A stretch of 64,000 nt of DNA from Agrobacterium tumefaciens (GTDB taxonomy: Bacteria > Pseudomonadota > Alphaproteobacteria > Rhizobiales > Rhizobiaceae), in assembly GCF_017726655.1 (NCBI RefSeq), contig NZ_CP072309.1:737501-801500 (forward strand), in the 5' to 3' direction. The notes under the pieces are model-generated. The model saw only the letters and a list, made by a program, of their open reading frames with translations. It was not told the origin of the DNA and searched no databases. The translations under genes were made by a program, and so were the position numbers. This document shows, in pieces, positions 47,045 to 55,761 of this stretch. Within the stretch, counting starts at the first letter, position 1, and each line of letters starts with the position of its first letter.

Positions 47045-49407
47045 GGTGTCTTCCTTCTTTGCTGGAACACGGTTAACCAGTCCCCGCCGTCTTCGCCGAT
47101 TTCAGTGCGGATGGCATCCGCCAGTTCCACATTCACTGTCCGGCCCGACAGGATCGCGAGTTCGTCGTCGAAACCGTTGAGATTGAGTTCGGCCACCACG
47201 CTGTTGTGGCCCTGCTTGACGATGAAGCGACGGCTCTCGAGCGAAAGCTCGCGGGAAATCAATTCAAATTCGCGTTCAGTCAGCTTGAAGCCATCGACAT
47301 AATCTGCGTGGTCGCCGCGCGGATTGGGCAGAAAAATCTGCGTGGGGCATTGTTCGATAATCGTGTGGGCGATCGGTGAGACGATGGCGTCGCGTGGGCT
47401 CTGGGTTGCAAACAGCATGAGACCGTTCTGCTTGCGGATCGTCTTCAGCTTGTTCTGGGCGAGATCAAGAAAACCTTCGTCCTGCAACGCCTTCCAGAAC
47501 TCGTCGATGACGATGATGATGCGGCGACCGTCGATCAGCTGCTCAATGCGATAGAACAGATAGGCCATCAATGGCCTGCGGATTTCCCCGTTGTCGAGGA
47601 ATTCGGTCATGTCGTAGCCGATGAACTTGGCATCGATCCCGATATCATCCAGATCGTTGTCGAAGACCCAGCCGAGGGGCCCTCCCCTCTCCCAGCGCCG
47701 CAAGCGTGAGGCAATACCTTCGGGATCGGTATTGTCGAGGAAGGCGCGCAGGGCGCCGATGGAGCGGCGCTCAACGGGAAGGTCCGCCAGACCATCAACA
47801 GCTGAAGCAATATCCCGCAGCTCGCTGACATTCAGTTCCCGTGTCGCCGCTCCCGCAAGCCTGCCGACCCAGCGGGCGAGGAATATCCTGTTCTCTGGCG
47901 TCAGATCAAGGGCCTTCAGCGGCGCGCAACCGGTCGGAACGCCATTCCTGAGCGGCAGATAAGTGCCGCCGGCCGCGCGAACGAACAGATCCGCGCCCCG
48001 GTCCTTGTCGAAAAACACCATGTGGGGATCGTGCTTTTCGAGTTGTGAGAGCATGAAGTTGAGGAGCACCGTCTTGCCCGCTCCAGACGGGCCGCAGACA
48101 AAGGTGTTGCCGAGATCACTGTGATGGAAATTGAAATAAAATGGCGAGCCCGAGGCGGTCTTCAACATCGCGACGGCCGGTCCCCATTCATTGCCGTCCC
48201 TCCGGCCGGTCGGGTAGGAATGATAGGGAGAAAGGGCCGCGAAGTTTTGCGAGGTGATCGCACCTGAGCGGGCACGATAACGGAGATTGCCCGGCAGTTG
48301 CGCCCACCAGGCGGCCTCGAGCCCGAGATCCTCACGGGCGACGACCGCGCCGCCGTTGGTCAGTTGCGCGCGTGCCTTCGCCATGTGGTCGGTCAGTTCC
48401 TTGACGGTCGGAGCGAAAACCGCAAGGCCGAGATGATGTTCGCCCATCACGAAGCGGTTGGATTCGAGATCGTCCATCGCCTCAGTGAGCTCCTCGATCT
48501 GTGAGGCGGCCTTGTCGGCGGCGCTGACCATCTGGTTCTGCTTGCGGCCCATGATCGTGCGGGCGTCTGCTTTGGACATAAAGGCGAAAGACTGCGTCAG
48601 GACGAGCTCGAACGGCGCGGTCAGGATGCCATCGAGCATGCCGCTGCGCGTGGTCGCCGGATATTCCTTGAAGCCGAACATTCCCGCGTAGCGGGTTTCC
48701 GCTTCAAGGCGGATCTCGACTGTCTCGCGACCGAAGATCACCCGGTCCGAATAGATTGCCGAGGAAATGCGCCCTTCTGTCAAAGGCAAGGCTTCCCGCC
48801 GCCCGCCGACAAGCTGGTGTAGAAACTCGCTCGGCTCAGAGAATAGGATTCCATCATGCTCATGGAGCGACAGAACGCGGGCCCCGAAACGCTTCAGCCC
48901 GGCAGTAACGTCGATCACCTTGTCTTGCAGATGCTTGAGCGCCAATTCGTCCAGCTCAATGCCGGAGCGGCGCGCCTTGCGCAGGCGCGACAGAAGATTC
49001 GCGGCTTTCTCGGCGGGATCACGGCTCGCGGACCAGACGAGGCTCAGATAAAGATCGTTGCGGAAGAGGTCCTCGTGCACCATTCGCTCACGGTATCTGG
49101 TGTTTAGGCCGTCTGAAAACCGATTGGCAAAGCGCCCTTCGGGATAAGCGTTCTCGCGTCGGCGGATGACATGCGTCCAGAGCGTCAGCCGCTCGTCGGC
49201 GATATTGCGGTAGAGCGTATTGAGGCTGCGATGCAGACCGTTGAGATCGAGAATGTCGGCAGTCTCGAAGGAGACACCTTCGAGTATGAGCACGCTCATC
49301 AGCGCACGGGTCTCAAGCGCGATGGTACTTTCATCGACATGGCGCACATAGGGGATAAAGGTCTCCGGCCCAAGCTCGCGGGACCGCAATGTCGTAAGAT
49401 CAGGCAA
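47041..49407 (-). CDS. virB4: AvhB4/VirB4 secretion ATPase
   Basis: The 788-residue protein is the largest ATPase of the channel. The N-terminal part (1-400) contacts the inner membrane. Walker A is CGPSGAGKTVLLNF at about residue 446, Walker B IIIVIDEFWK at about 637. It is needed for pilus assembly and substrate transport. Its first codons overlap the end of virB3 by 8 bases. Full length and intact motifs. Confidence 0.94.
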   Translation of the reverse strand: MPDLTTLRSRELGPETFIPYVRHVDESTIALETRALMSVLILEGVSFETADILDLNGLHRSLNTLYRNIADERLTLWTHVIRRRENAYPEGRFANRFSDGLNTRYRERMVHEDLFRNDLYLSLVWSASRDPAEKAANLLSRLRKARRSGIELDELALKHLQDKVIDVTAGLKRFGARVLSLHEHDGILFSEPSEFLHQLVGGRREALPLTEGRISSAIYSDRVIFGRETVEIRLEAETRYAGMFGFKEYPATTRSGMLDGILTAPFELVLTQSFAFMSKADARTIMGRKQNQMVSAADKAASQIEELTEAMDDLESNRFVMGEHHLGLAVFAPTVKELTDHMAKARAQLTNGGAVVAREDLGLEAAWWAQLPGNLRYRARSGAITSQNFAALSPYHSYPTGRRDGNEWGPAVAMLKTASGSPFYFNFHHSDLGNTFVCGPSGAGKTVLLNFMLSQLEKHDPHMVFFDKDRGADLFVRAAGGTYLPLRNGVPTGCAPLKALDLTPENRIFLARWVGRLAGAATRELNVSELRDIASAVDGLADLPVERRSIGALRAFLDNTDPEGIASRLRRWERGGPLGWVFDNDLDDIGIDAKFIGYDMTEFLDNGEIRRPLMAYLFYRIEQLIDGRRIIIVIDEFWKALQDEGFLDLAQNKLKTIRKQNGLMLFATQSPRDAIVSPIAHTIIEQCPTQIFLPNPRGDHADYVDGFKLTEREFELISRELSLESRRFIVKQGHNSVVAELNLNGFDDELAILSGRTVNVELADAIRTEIGEDGGDWLTVFQQRRKTP

Positions 49408-49738
49408 GACTTAGATCCCTTTCGTCGTAGCGCCTTACTAGCCTCAAGGGCGAGAGTGTCGCGCCACCCCAATAGGCGGCGTTGCGGGAACGACCGCGGG
49501 TTTCGATCCAGGCGAGCAGGATGCGGAACATGTTGTGGTCGTGCCTGACGAGCGCCCGAAACACGAGGTGGAAGATGATGCCGACAAGCGCATAGGCAAT
49601 CGATCCCGCTGTGATGTAGAGGATGGTGGTCAGCATGATGTTGATGCCCATCGCTTCCATGGTCACGCCGGCGATCATGGCCGGGCGGGTGCAGGCCACG
49701 AACAGCGTGTCCTCCTCAAGGGCGGAAGTGTTCACCAT
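49400..49738 (-). CDS. virB3: AvhB3/VirB3 inner-membrane protein
   Basis: The 112-residue protein has the VirB3 pattern: a short head (EDTLFVACTRPAMIAGVTME), then two membrane helices (MLTTILYITAGSIAYALVG), then a polar tail. It partners VirB4 at the inner membrane. It lies 5 bases after virB2. Confidence 0.9.
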   Translation of the reverse strand: MVNTSALEEDTLFVACTRPAMIAGVTMEAMGINIMLTTILYITAGSIAYALVGIIFHLVFRALVRHDHNMFRILLAWIETRGRSRNAAYWGGATLSPLRLVRRYDERDLSLA

Positions 49739-49743
49739 TGACG

Positions 49744-50043
49744 TCAGCCGCCGACGATGGTGTTGACCAGTTCAGTGGCGCCGAAAATGCCACCTATGCC
49801 GATGATCCAGAAACCGGCCTTTCTCAGATCCATGTACCCGAACATCCAGGCAATGCAGATGATGATCACGGCGATGATCGCCAGCAGGCGGGCAATATTT
49901 CCGGTGAGCATTGTGACGATGTTCTGCAGCACGCTTTCGATACCGGCGGACTGGGCAAAGGCCGGTTCGACGAGGCAGGCAACGATGGCGATGGCCATCA
50001 GCGTCGAGGCCGTGAGGGGACGAAGGCTACTTATCAGGATCAT
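49744..50043 (-). CDS. virB2: AvhB2/VirB2 pilin
   Basis: The 99-residue protein has a long signal peptide (ending PAFA-Q near residue 30) and two hydrophobic helices (IARLLAIIAVIIICIAWMFG; AGFWIIGIGGIFGATELVNT). This is the pilin pattern. VirB2 pilins are cleaved, and in some systems cyclised, to build the pilus. Next to virB1 and virB3 in the normal order. Confidence 0.92.
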   Translation of the reverse strand: MILISSLRPLTASTLMAIAIVACLVEPAFAQSAGIESVLQNIVTMLTGNIARLLAIIAVIIICIAWMFGYMDLRKAGFWIIGIGGIFGATELVNTIVGG

Positions 50044-50712
50044 TCAATGCTCCGATCTGTTATTCTGGAAAACGAGAACTGAAGGGCGCCCTCTGGAACG
50101 GAACACGTCCCATGATGCGCTCTCTTCGGTTTGGACGACTTTCTTGGGGATTGGCTGACCCAACTGGATTTCAGCCTGCTCCTCGGGGGCATCCTCACGA
50201 GCGATTGATCCAGCCGGTCCGCCAGTCGCGAGGGATGCGAGCGTTGCGGAGAGGCGTCTCGCTTCCTTCCGCACCTGCTCGTCATACCTGACCATTTCGC
50301 CGACAGAGGGATCATCCCGCCCGTAGAAGGATTGGAGCATCACCGCTTCGGCACGCGCGGGATCAGCACCGAAACGGACAGCGAGGCGATAGTAGCCGTC
50401 GAGGAGCGCCGCGGTCGCCCTGAGATTCTGGCACGGGTCGAAGGCATCCGAAATCGAAAGATTGAACTTCTGGAGCTCCTTGATGTCGATCCCGCCTAGT
50501 CCGACCTGGATATCCTTGTGGTCGGCGATCAGGGACGTTGCCACCTCAATCGCTTCGGCCTTGCTGGTGGGCTGCGCAGGGAGTGGCACGCCGCTATTGA
50601 TACGAATATTGAAGGGAAGGAACCTGCTCTCCAGGCTGACGACTGCGGCCAGCGTTTCTACGCGGACCGTGGGCGCGCAGCTCTGCGCGATATCAACGAA
50701 TGCGGCGTCCAT
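50044..50712 (-). CDS. virB1: AvhB1/VirB1 lytic transglycosylase
   Basis: The 222-residue protein has a SLT-like transglycosylase domain near its start. Catalytic Glu lies in VVSLESRFLPFNI (the conserved ESxF), and the binding motif follows in VGLGGIDIKELQKFNLS and NLRATAALLDGYY. It opens peptidoglycan for channel assembly. I see no signal peptide at the chosen start (MDAAFVDIAQ), which is unlike most VirB1 proteins; an upstream start is possible but would overlap the neighbouring gene. Confidence 0.87.
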   Translation of the reverse strand: MDAAFVDIAQSCAPTVRVETLAAVVSLESRFLPFNIRINSGVPLPAQPTSKAEAIEVATSLIADHKDIQVGLGGIDIKELQKFNLSISDAFDPCQNLRATAALLDGYYRLAVRFGADPARAEAVMLQSFYGRDDPSVGEMVRYDEQVRKEARRLSATLASLATGGPAGSIAREDAPEEQAEIQLGQPIPKKVVQTEESASWDVFRSRGRPSVLVFQNNRSEH

Positions 50713-50716
50713 TTGC

Positions 50717-51238
50717 TCAGTACCAGACACGCTGTCTGCCAACACCGTCGATGGTCACATCGATATAGTGGGGTTGCGATCGCACATTGGGACGCGCGAT
50801 CGGATAACCCATGCACTGAAGCCGGCCGTCCCGCCGCTGCCATCGTGCAGACCGGACCGAGCTGGAGTCGTCATCGTCACGGCCGGACGAGCAAAGCGAG
50901 CCTTCTACCGGCTCGAGAGCGGTTGAAACGCAGGTCGCCTGCTCGCCGCGGGGGCCATAACTGCGCGAAAGCCGAAAGCTATCATTGCAATAATATGGCT
51001 CATAGCCGGGCCGGGAACTGTGAAACCCGACACCGCTGCATGTTGGGAATGAATGGCCCTTGGCAAGCGCGCGCCATAGTTTCTGGATGGGGGGCCGGCA
51101 TTCGGCATACTGGGTCGGCCCGCCGGGACTGGAAAGGCACAGGATTACCTGACATCCCCAGTCATCAGCGCGCGCATTGCTGCCGGAAATCAGATAGGAT
51201 GACAGCATCCATGAAACGGACAGCAGAAGGCTTTTCAT
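50717..51238 (-). CDS. TrbM/KikA-family conjugal transfer protein
   Basis: The 173-residue protein has a signal peptide (MKSLLLSVSWMLSSYLISGS) and the TrbM/KikA signature DDWGCQVILCLSSPGGPTQY, then ECRPPIQKLWRALAKGHSFP with a Cys pair. It is secreted to the periplasm, and six or more cysteines suggest disulfides. It heads the avhB operon and is divergent from a winged-helix regulator. A role in pilus assembly or surface function is known for TrbM on other plasmids, not proven here. Confidence 0.78.
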   Translation of the reverse strand: MKSLLLSVSWMLSSYLISGSNARADDWGCQVILCLSSPGGPTQYAECRPPIQKLWRALAKGHSFPTCSGVGFHSSRPGYEPYYCNDSFRLSRSYGPRGEQATCVSTALEPVEGSLCSSGRDDDDSSSVRSARWQRRDGRLQCMGYPIARPNVRSQPHYIDVTIDGVGRQRVWY

Positions 51239-51337
51239 GAATTTGCTCCCCCAAAACAACAAAGCGGCGCCGTGGCACCAGCGCCTGACAGAAACGCCAT
51301 TGCAATTTAACTGCCGCTTATAACACAGTAAAATAAC
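51239..51337. promoter_or_regulatory. Divergent promoter region of the avhB operon
   Basis: 99 bases between the TrbM-like gene and the divergent winged-helix gene. It contains GGCGC and GCGCC arms (51270-51290) around a 10-base spacer, a candidate operator. This is the best place for the promoter of the whole transfer-channel operon and its control by the neighbouring regulator. Confidence 0.55.
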
Positions 51338-51688
51338 ATGACAAGAGCACTCAAGACGCATTTGCACAATCTCGCCTTTTCCGGGTTGATCCTGCACGAG
51401 ATCCTCAATCGCACGCTGGAGGACGAAACACCGCAGGCACGACTGAAAGAGATCGGCATGATGACGATCCTTTACACGATGAGCCAGACACACCAGAAGC
51501 TAACTCTATCCAAAATAGTTGAAATTACTGGATTGACGCGAAGCGGAGTGAAGGAGACGGTCGATCTTCTCGTCAAGCGGGGTATGCTGCGCGAAACCAT
51601 GGGAACCAACTCCATGGGACGAGGAACTGCACGTCAATTCGAGATTTCAAACGACCTTCTGAAGAAACTGAGCAGCTTCGACGGCTGA
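51338..51688 (+). CDS. Winged-helix regulator next to avhB, possibly RctA-like
   Basis: The 116-residue protein has a MarR/GntR-like winged helix (LTLSKIVEITGLTRSGVKET, VDLLVKRGMLRETMGTNSMG) preceded by a helical N-terminus. It is divergent from the avhB operon. This gene order and size recall RctA, the repressor of virB and tra genes on some rhizobial plasmids; that identity is inferred. Confidence 0.6.
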   Translation: MTRALKTHLHNLAFSGLILHEILNRTLEDETPQARLKEIGMMTILYTMSQTHQKLTLSKIVEITGLTRSGVKETVDLLVKRGMLRETMGTNSMGRGTARQFEISNDLLKKLSSFDG

Positions 51689-52040
51689 CACGACGATCGC
51701 ATTCAAAGTAACTATTTTGCGACAGTCTAAGAAGTGATTCTGATAGGAGTGGTTGAGCCTCCGGAGCAACCGGCAGGAAATGGCTTGCCCTTGATGCCGC
51801 GTATTGACAATGACGTTTGTGCCAACAGGGATCACCGAAATATTTCGCTGCATTGATTGTGTTTGCGCCTCCAATACGGGTCGACAATCCACTGGTAGGA
51901 CAGCCCGCTAAATTGGCTGAACGTCGATTTTGGAGATCAGTGACGGAATATCCGCCGTGCCTCGCGATCTGGCCATGATCAAGTCCGCCATCCGTTTCGA
52001 TCTAATGGACGAAAGATTGCGGAAAGCGTTAGAGCAGAAG
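51689..52040. other. Intergenic region after the winged-helix gene
   Basis: About 350 bases between converging genes, with no recognisable gene. Confidence 0.5.
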
Positions 52041-52063
52041 AGGCCCCGCTGTTGGCGGGGCCT
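52041..52063 (-). terminator. Terminator after the DUF736 gene
   Basis: AGGCCCCGC (52041-52049) pairs with GCGGGGCCT (52055-52063) around a TGTTG loop. It lies just after the DUF736 stop on the minus strand, followed there by CTTCTGCTCT, a weak T-rich tail. Confidence 0.75.
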
Positions 52064-52071
52064 CCGATCTG

Positions 52072-52380
52072 TCAATCCCGGATTGGGCGTGACCAGATCA
52101 GCTGAAGGCCATCTTCGCCTTCCACCTCGGTAAGCGTTGCATAGATCGGAGCCGGGAAGCTCGGATCGTCAAGCTTGACGGAGAGATAGTCGCGACCCTC
52201 GCCGGAGGTCTTCTGCCAGGCGGCGCCCAGTTCGACGCTACCGGCGTAGACGCGGAACTGCGGGCCCTTCTCGGAAGGGTTCTCGACCCGGGCGATGCGT
52301 GCCTTGATGTTGAGGGCGAGAGTGCGAATGGAGCCGGTGAAGCCGTGTTCGGTAGAGGTGAAGGTGCCGATGGTTGCCAT
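52072..52380 (-). CDS. DUF736-family protein
   Basis: The 102-residue soluble protein begins [20 protein letters not shown] and contains the DUF736 core ([20 protein letters not shown]). It occurs widely on rhizobial plasmids next to antirestriction and transfer genes; function unknown. The ATG at 52380 has AAAGGAATA upstream, and the gene is preceded by a leader also found before ardC. Confidence 0.85.
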   Translation of the reverse strand: MATIGTFTSTEHGFTGSIRTLALNIKARIARVENPSEKGPQFRVYAGSVELGAAWQKTSGEGRDYLSVKLDDPSFPAPIYATLTEVEGEDGLQLIWSRPIRD

Positions 52381-52500
52381 TGTCGTATTCCTTTTCTCAT
52401 ATTCGGGCCGCGCCCATCGCGGCCTCGATGGCTGTCGCAAAGACCGGTGACGATCGGACCGCACCTGAAAGGCCGGAACACAGTGGAGGGCGGCGACTAC
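52381..52500 (-). promoter_or_regulatory. Conserved leader copy 1 (before DUF736)
   Basis: On the minus strand the leader starts GCCGCCCTCCACTGTGTTCC, carries a GGCCGCG-N5-CGCGGCC hairpin (52406-52424) and ends in GAGAAAAGGA just before the gene. The same order occurs before ardC (53941-54060). Confidence 0.6.
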
Positions 52501-52839
52501 CACTTTTGTTGGTTCGAGAGGAATGGCGGCGCAGCCGGCAGGGGTAAGAAAAGTGGCCGTGGCCGTTGCGGTAAGACGATCGAGGCGCAGCCGGTCTCCG
52601 GTCAGACATGCCTCATCGAGCCCGCGGATGGGTTGCCGGAAACTCTGACGTCAAGGGAGATAGCAATGGCATTCCGCCCCATTTGCCTTGGGCGCCAATG
52701 GCATCCTGCGACACGTCCGATTGAACCGCCGTCTCTCCCTGCTTCATCAGGGGACAAGCGCTTCTGCCAACATTGGCCCGCTTGTTGACTGCGCCCGGTG
52801 GGATATCGTTGCGCACGCGAATCGCAACCCGGAGGACCA
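52501..52839. other. Stretch between leader and small gene
   Basis: About 340 bases without a supported gene on either strand. Confidence 0.45.
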
Positions 52840-53013
52840 ATGCGCCAGCAGACTAGGCCGTTCATCGTCGAACGCAAACCGTCCCGCAAACCCAGACCTG
52901 ACGCTGCAGAACCGTCGATCTGGGGAAGGCTGGAAGCTGACATTGCACAAGGTCTTAGCGATCAGCGGGATATGGAACACGTGGCCGCCACCGGTGGTGA
53001 CGATCGCGCTTGA
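52840..53013 (+). CDS. Small basic plasmid protein (57 residues)
   Basis: The ATG at 52840 has a good RBS (GGAGGA at 52831-52836). The protein begins MRQQTRPFIVERKPSRKPRP and continues with PSIWGRLEADIAQGL. The pattern RPFIVE-KPSRK...PSIWG recalls small unknown proteins on rhizobial replicons. No function is assigned. It converges on the ardC gene, 3 bases away. Confidence 0.5.
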   Translation: MRQQTRPFIVERKPSRKPRPDAAEPSIWGRLEADIAQGLSDQRDMEHVAATGGDDRA

Positions 53014-53016
53014 AAT

Positions 53017-53940
53017 TCACGCCGCAGCTTTCACATCGGTTTCCGGCTGCAGCGAATGCAGAAAACTCACAGCGCGTTGCCCATGGGCCGCCGCCTGAAA
53101 GATCGCCCGCTTGTCGTTGGCCAACACCGACAACCACGACTGCAGGTAAGAAGCGTGATCCGGCCGCGGTTCGAGCTCTGGTGCGATACCGAGATCGGCG
53201 CAGAGGAAGCAACTGCCGAGCTCGGCAATGAGTTCTTCCTGTGCCCGCTCCGTCTGGTCCTTGGCATAACGCGACAGGTCGCGTCCCACACGATGTTCAG
53301 CCGCCGTCCAGTGTGTCGCCTCATGACTGAGGACGGCCGCGTATCCGGCAGCATCGCGAAACGCCTCAAACGGTGGCATCTGAATGTAGTCCATGACCGG
53401 AGAATAGTAGGCCCGGTTGCCGCCGTGCCGGATGACAGCGCCTGTATTGCGGAAGAAGCGATCGGCGCTCTCGATCCGCTCGATCGGATCAACGACCCTG
53501 GCGGGCGGGACATAATAGCTGTCGGGCAAACCGTCGATTTGCTCGACGTTGAACACCGAATAGGCCTTCAGGAACGGGATCTCCCGATCGACCTCGTTTC
53601 CGTTTCCGTCCGGTTCGGACTTGGTGAAACGGCTGGCGAAGACGACGGTCGAGCCGGTTTCGCCCTTGCGGACAGCTCCTCCCAATTCAAGCGCCTGCTT
53701 GAACGTCATCCACATTGAGGAAGCGAAGCCATGCGATATCTGCTCCGACCATAGGAGGAGCACGTTCATGCCCGAATAGGGAAGGCCATTGTGGCGTACG
53801 GGTCGACTAATACGGCCACCGGTGTTGGCAGCGCTCCACGGTTTCATCCAGGGACGGACGCCCTGTTCCAGATCCTCGACGATCCGATCGGTGATCCGCT
53901 TGTAGATGTCCACACGGTCCGATCCTGATTTCTTTGTCAT
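53017..53940 (-). CDS. ardC: ArdC-like antirestriction protein with metallopeptidase domain
   Basis: The 307-residue protein has an ArdC/LPD N-terminal ssDNA-binding domain (about 5-130; VDIYKRITDRIVEDLEQGVR, PWSAANTGGRISRPVRHNGL) and a C-terminal SprT/metallopeptidase-like domain with the zinc motif HEATH at about residue 218 and a downstream Glu in EELIAELGSCF. ArdC proteins protect incoming plasmid DNA from restriction. The ATG at 53940 has AAAGGAGAAA upstream. It belongs to a plasmid-establishment block, together with DUF736. Confidence 0.87.
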   Translation of the reverse strand: MTKKSGSDRVDIYKRITDRIVEDLEQGVRPWMKPWSAANTGGRISRPVRHNGLPYSGMNVLLLWSEQISHGFASSMWMTFKQALELGGAVRKGETGSTVVFASRFTKSEPDGNGNEVDREIPFLKAYSVFNVEQIDGLPDSYYVPPARVVDPIERIESADRFFRNTGAVIRHGGNRAYYSPVMDYIQMPPFEAFRDAAGYAAVLSHEATHWTAAEHRVGRDLSRYAKDQTERAQEELIAELGSCFLCADLGIAPELEPRPDHASYLQSWLSVLANDKRAIFQAAAHGQRAVSFLHSLQPETDVKAAA

Positions 53941-54060
53941 GACTCTTTTCTCCTTTTCTCGGGGACCGCGCCGATCGCGGCCCGCCACGGAGGTCCGAAG
54001 TCAGGGGCCGATGGTGTGGCCGTGCACCGAAGGCCGTAACAGCGTGGAGGACGGCAAAGC
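53941..54060 (-). promoter_or_regulatory. Conserved leader copy 2 (before ardC)
   Basis: On the minus strand: GCCGTCCTCCACGCTGTTAC, then a GC-rich block with a CCGCG-N5-CGCGG hairpin (53966-53980), then GAGAAAAGGAG before the ATG. It matches copy 1 block by block. A further inverted copy of the hairpin sequence (GGGCCGCGATCGGCGCG, 54103-54119) lies just upstream, so a larger fold is possible. Confidence 0.6.
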
Positions 54061-54148
54061 CGTTGCATGGGCGCCCGGCTCCTGCAGGACCATCGAACGG
54101 GACGGGCCGCGATCGGCGCGCCTCCGCTCTCTTTTCGACACAAGAAAA

Positions 54149-54173
54149 GGCCGGCGCCTGTGGGGCGCCAGCC
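54149..54173 (-). terminator. Terminator after the 54213-54800 gene
   Basis: GGCCGGCGCC and GGCGCCAGCC arms around a short loop form a strong hairpin. In the minus direction it is followed by TTTTCTTG, the usual T-tail. Confidence 0.82.
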
Positions 54174-54212
54174 TGAAAGAGGGGAATGGCGGGGAATGCC
54201 CCACCGAGTGCG

Positions 54213-54800
54213 TCATCCGAGTGCCGCCATCTGAGCCTCGGCCGCTTTGCGGTCGAGCGATGCAACCGGGTTTTCGACTGGGCGGTCGAAGGGCTTCCAG
54301 GTCTCGCCGACGACCTGTTCATAGGCGGCTACCGCGCCCTCGGCTGCCATCCGGAGTGCGTGGGACTGGATGCCCATGTCGGCCGCGAATTCCCGCTTGC
54401 GCTGGGCGGCGCTATCGTAGCCGACCGGACCATCGAGATCCTCGTCGCGGGCTTCGTTCGATGCCTTGGCAGTTGCGTCGCGTGCTTCGGTAACGGCGCG
54501 GGAGTAGAACTGCCCGGCGCCGTGCGCCGATCCGACGAAGGCCCCGACGATGCGCTGCAGGTGGATCTGCATGGCCTTCTCGCCCAAACCTTCGGAGAGG
54601 CTGTCGGCAGTCTCGAGGATCAGCCGCTCATGCAGGCTGCGGATACCATCGCTGTCGACGACTGCTGTGCCAAAGCTTTCGGAGATCTTGAGAGCCTGGG
54701 AGGCATCGGGGCACGAGAGGCGGACCATTTCGAGGGTTACTCCGCGGCGAGCTTGCGAGATCCGTGCGTTGGAGCGGTTTGGAGTTGCGGACTTGGCCAT
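54213..54800 (-). CDS. Conserved plasmid protein of unknown function
   Basis: The 195-residue soluble protein begins MAKSATPNRSNARISQARRG. It is rich in helix-forming residues (RLILETADSLSEGLGEKAMQ, AQFYSRAVTEARDATAKA-like), has no signal peptide or metal motif, and is not recognised beyond its resemblance to plasmid proteins in Rhizobiaceae. The ATG at 54800 has GGAAGG 10 bases upstream; an ATG two codons earlier is too close to that RBS. It has its own terminator. Confidence 0.7.
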   Translation of the reverse strand: MAKSATPNRSNARISQARRGVTLEMVRLSCPDASQALKISESFGTAVVDSDGIRSLHERLILETADSLSEGLGEKAMQIHLQRIVGAFVGSAHGAGQFYSRAVTEARDATAKASNEARDEDLDGPVGYDSAAQRKREFAADMGIQSHALRMAAEGAVAAYEQVVGETWKPFDRPVENPVASLDRKAAEAQMAALG

Positions 54801-55111
54801 ATTCATTCCTTCCTGGCTGCCGAAGCGGTTCCGGCCCGTGCCGGTTTGCCCTTCGGTGCGGTTGACCAGAACCGGCAAAGGACGGGCGGCTTCACAGGTC
54901 CGATCCGGCTGAACAAGCAGGGCAGGTTTGCGGGCCGGCAGGTTCCGACCTGCTTGGGATCGCGAGGCTGCTCTCGCGCGGAGAGGTTGGATCGGCCGCT
55001 CAGCGGCGCGACAGCGGCCTTGAAACGCCCGGCCGCCGGTTCAGACCGCAGCGAACAAGAAGGGCAGTCCGACACGGGCCCGATATCTGTCTCCAGCGGG
55101 AAGGAACTGAT
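54801..55111. other. GC-rich intergenic region
   Basis: About 310 bases with no supported gene. It contains GC-rich inverted motifs and a CCGCCCGTCC-type block faintly resembling the start of the leader copies. Confidence 0.4.
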
Positions 55112-55240
55112 ATGGCCAAGCCCTTCATGCCGCTGACATCAAAGACCGGCAAGTCCAGCACCTGCACCCTCTTCGCGGGTCTGCCTATGTCGCCGGATGA
55201 TGCACAGGTCGCTTGTCGCGATGCCTTAGCTCATCGATGA
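55112..55240 (+). CDS. Possible small protein (42 residues)
   Basis: ATG at 55112 with GGGAAGGAACT upstream, sequence MAKPFMPLTSKTGKSSTCTL. It overlaps a better-supported gene on the opposite strand at its 3' end. The strong RBS is the main evidence. Could be spurious. Confidence 0.28.
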   Translation: MAKPFMPLTSKTGKSSTCTLFAGLPMSPDDAQVACRDALAHR

Positions 55241-55496
55241 CCTGCTCTTGCACCACCAGCCTGCAGGCAATGACGTGGAGTTCGACCCACCGCTCGAAGG
55301 TAAGGCGATGGACGAGCTCATGATGATATGTACGAGAGCCGCATCTTAGACGATTGCGGCTCTGGGCCTTTACCGTCGTCGCCTGTCTTCTGGCGCGCGA
55401 CGCAATCTGCCAGGTCAGACATTCCAGATGCCGCTGGATTTCACGCCGGGCACCAATTGCTTTCGCCAGCGGTTTCGAAACGCCGATGTCGATCAT
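55185..55496 (-). CDS. Hypothetical protein (103 residues)
   Basis: The ATG at 55496 has a strong GGGAGGA RBS. The protein is basic (RHLECLTWQIASRARRQATT) and unrecognised. It overlaps the 3' end of the next frame on the same strand, as the two may be translationally coupled. No domain seen. Confidence 0.5.
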   Translation of the reverse strand: MIDIGVSKPLAKAIGARREIQRHLECLTWQIASRARRQATTVKAQSRNRLRCGSRTYHHELVHRLTFERWVELHVIACRLVVQEQVIDELRHRDKRPVHHPAT

Positions 55497-55644
55497 GAGT
55501 CCTCCCACAGGCTTTGCCAGCCGGCAAAGGAAGACGGCCTGTCAGCGGATACTCGCCGTCGACTTCGAAGACGGTAACCGGGACCATCAGGTCGCGGGAA
55601 AGCTGGAAGGCGTGGGACTGTGCGAGCGTGAGATCATACGACAT
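55441..55644 (-). CDS. Small conserved plasmid protein (67 residues)
   Basis: The sequence MSYDLTLAQSHAFQLSRDLM and VPVTVFEVDGEYPLTGRLP looks like a real, evenly structured small domain that I associate with rhizobial plasmids, function unknown. The upstream Shine-Dalgarno (GGAG) is weakly placed. Last codons overlap the next gene. Confidence 0.5.
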   Translation of the reverse strand: MSYDLTLAQSHAFQLSRDLMVPVTVFEVDGEYPLTGRLPLPAGKACGRTHDRHRRFETAGESNWCPA

Positions 55645-55761
55645 TTGAAGGCTCCATTGGGAGCGGGTCAAATCCGGCTCGATGGCTCCTAAAAAGGCGC
55701 GGTCACGGGCGCGATCACCGCGCAGGCGAAGCCAAGCGGCCGCAGCTCGCTGGCGGACCCT

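Noticed and set aside
54186..55136. Plus-strand 316-residue frame opposite the unknown plasmid gene
   Set aside because: No RBS and no domain; the opposite strand gene has a good RBS and its own terminator.
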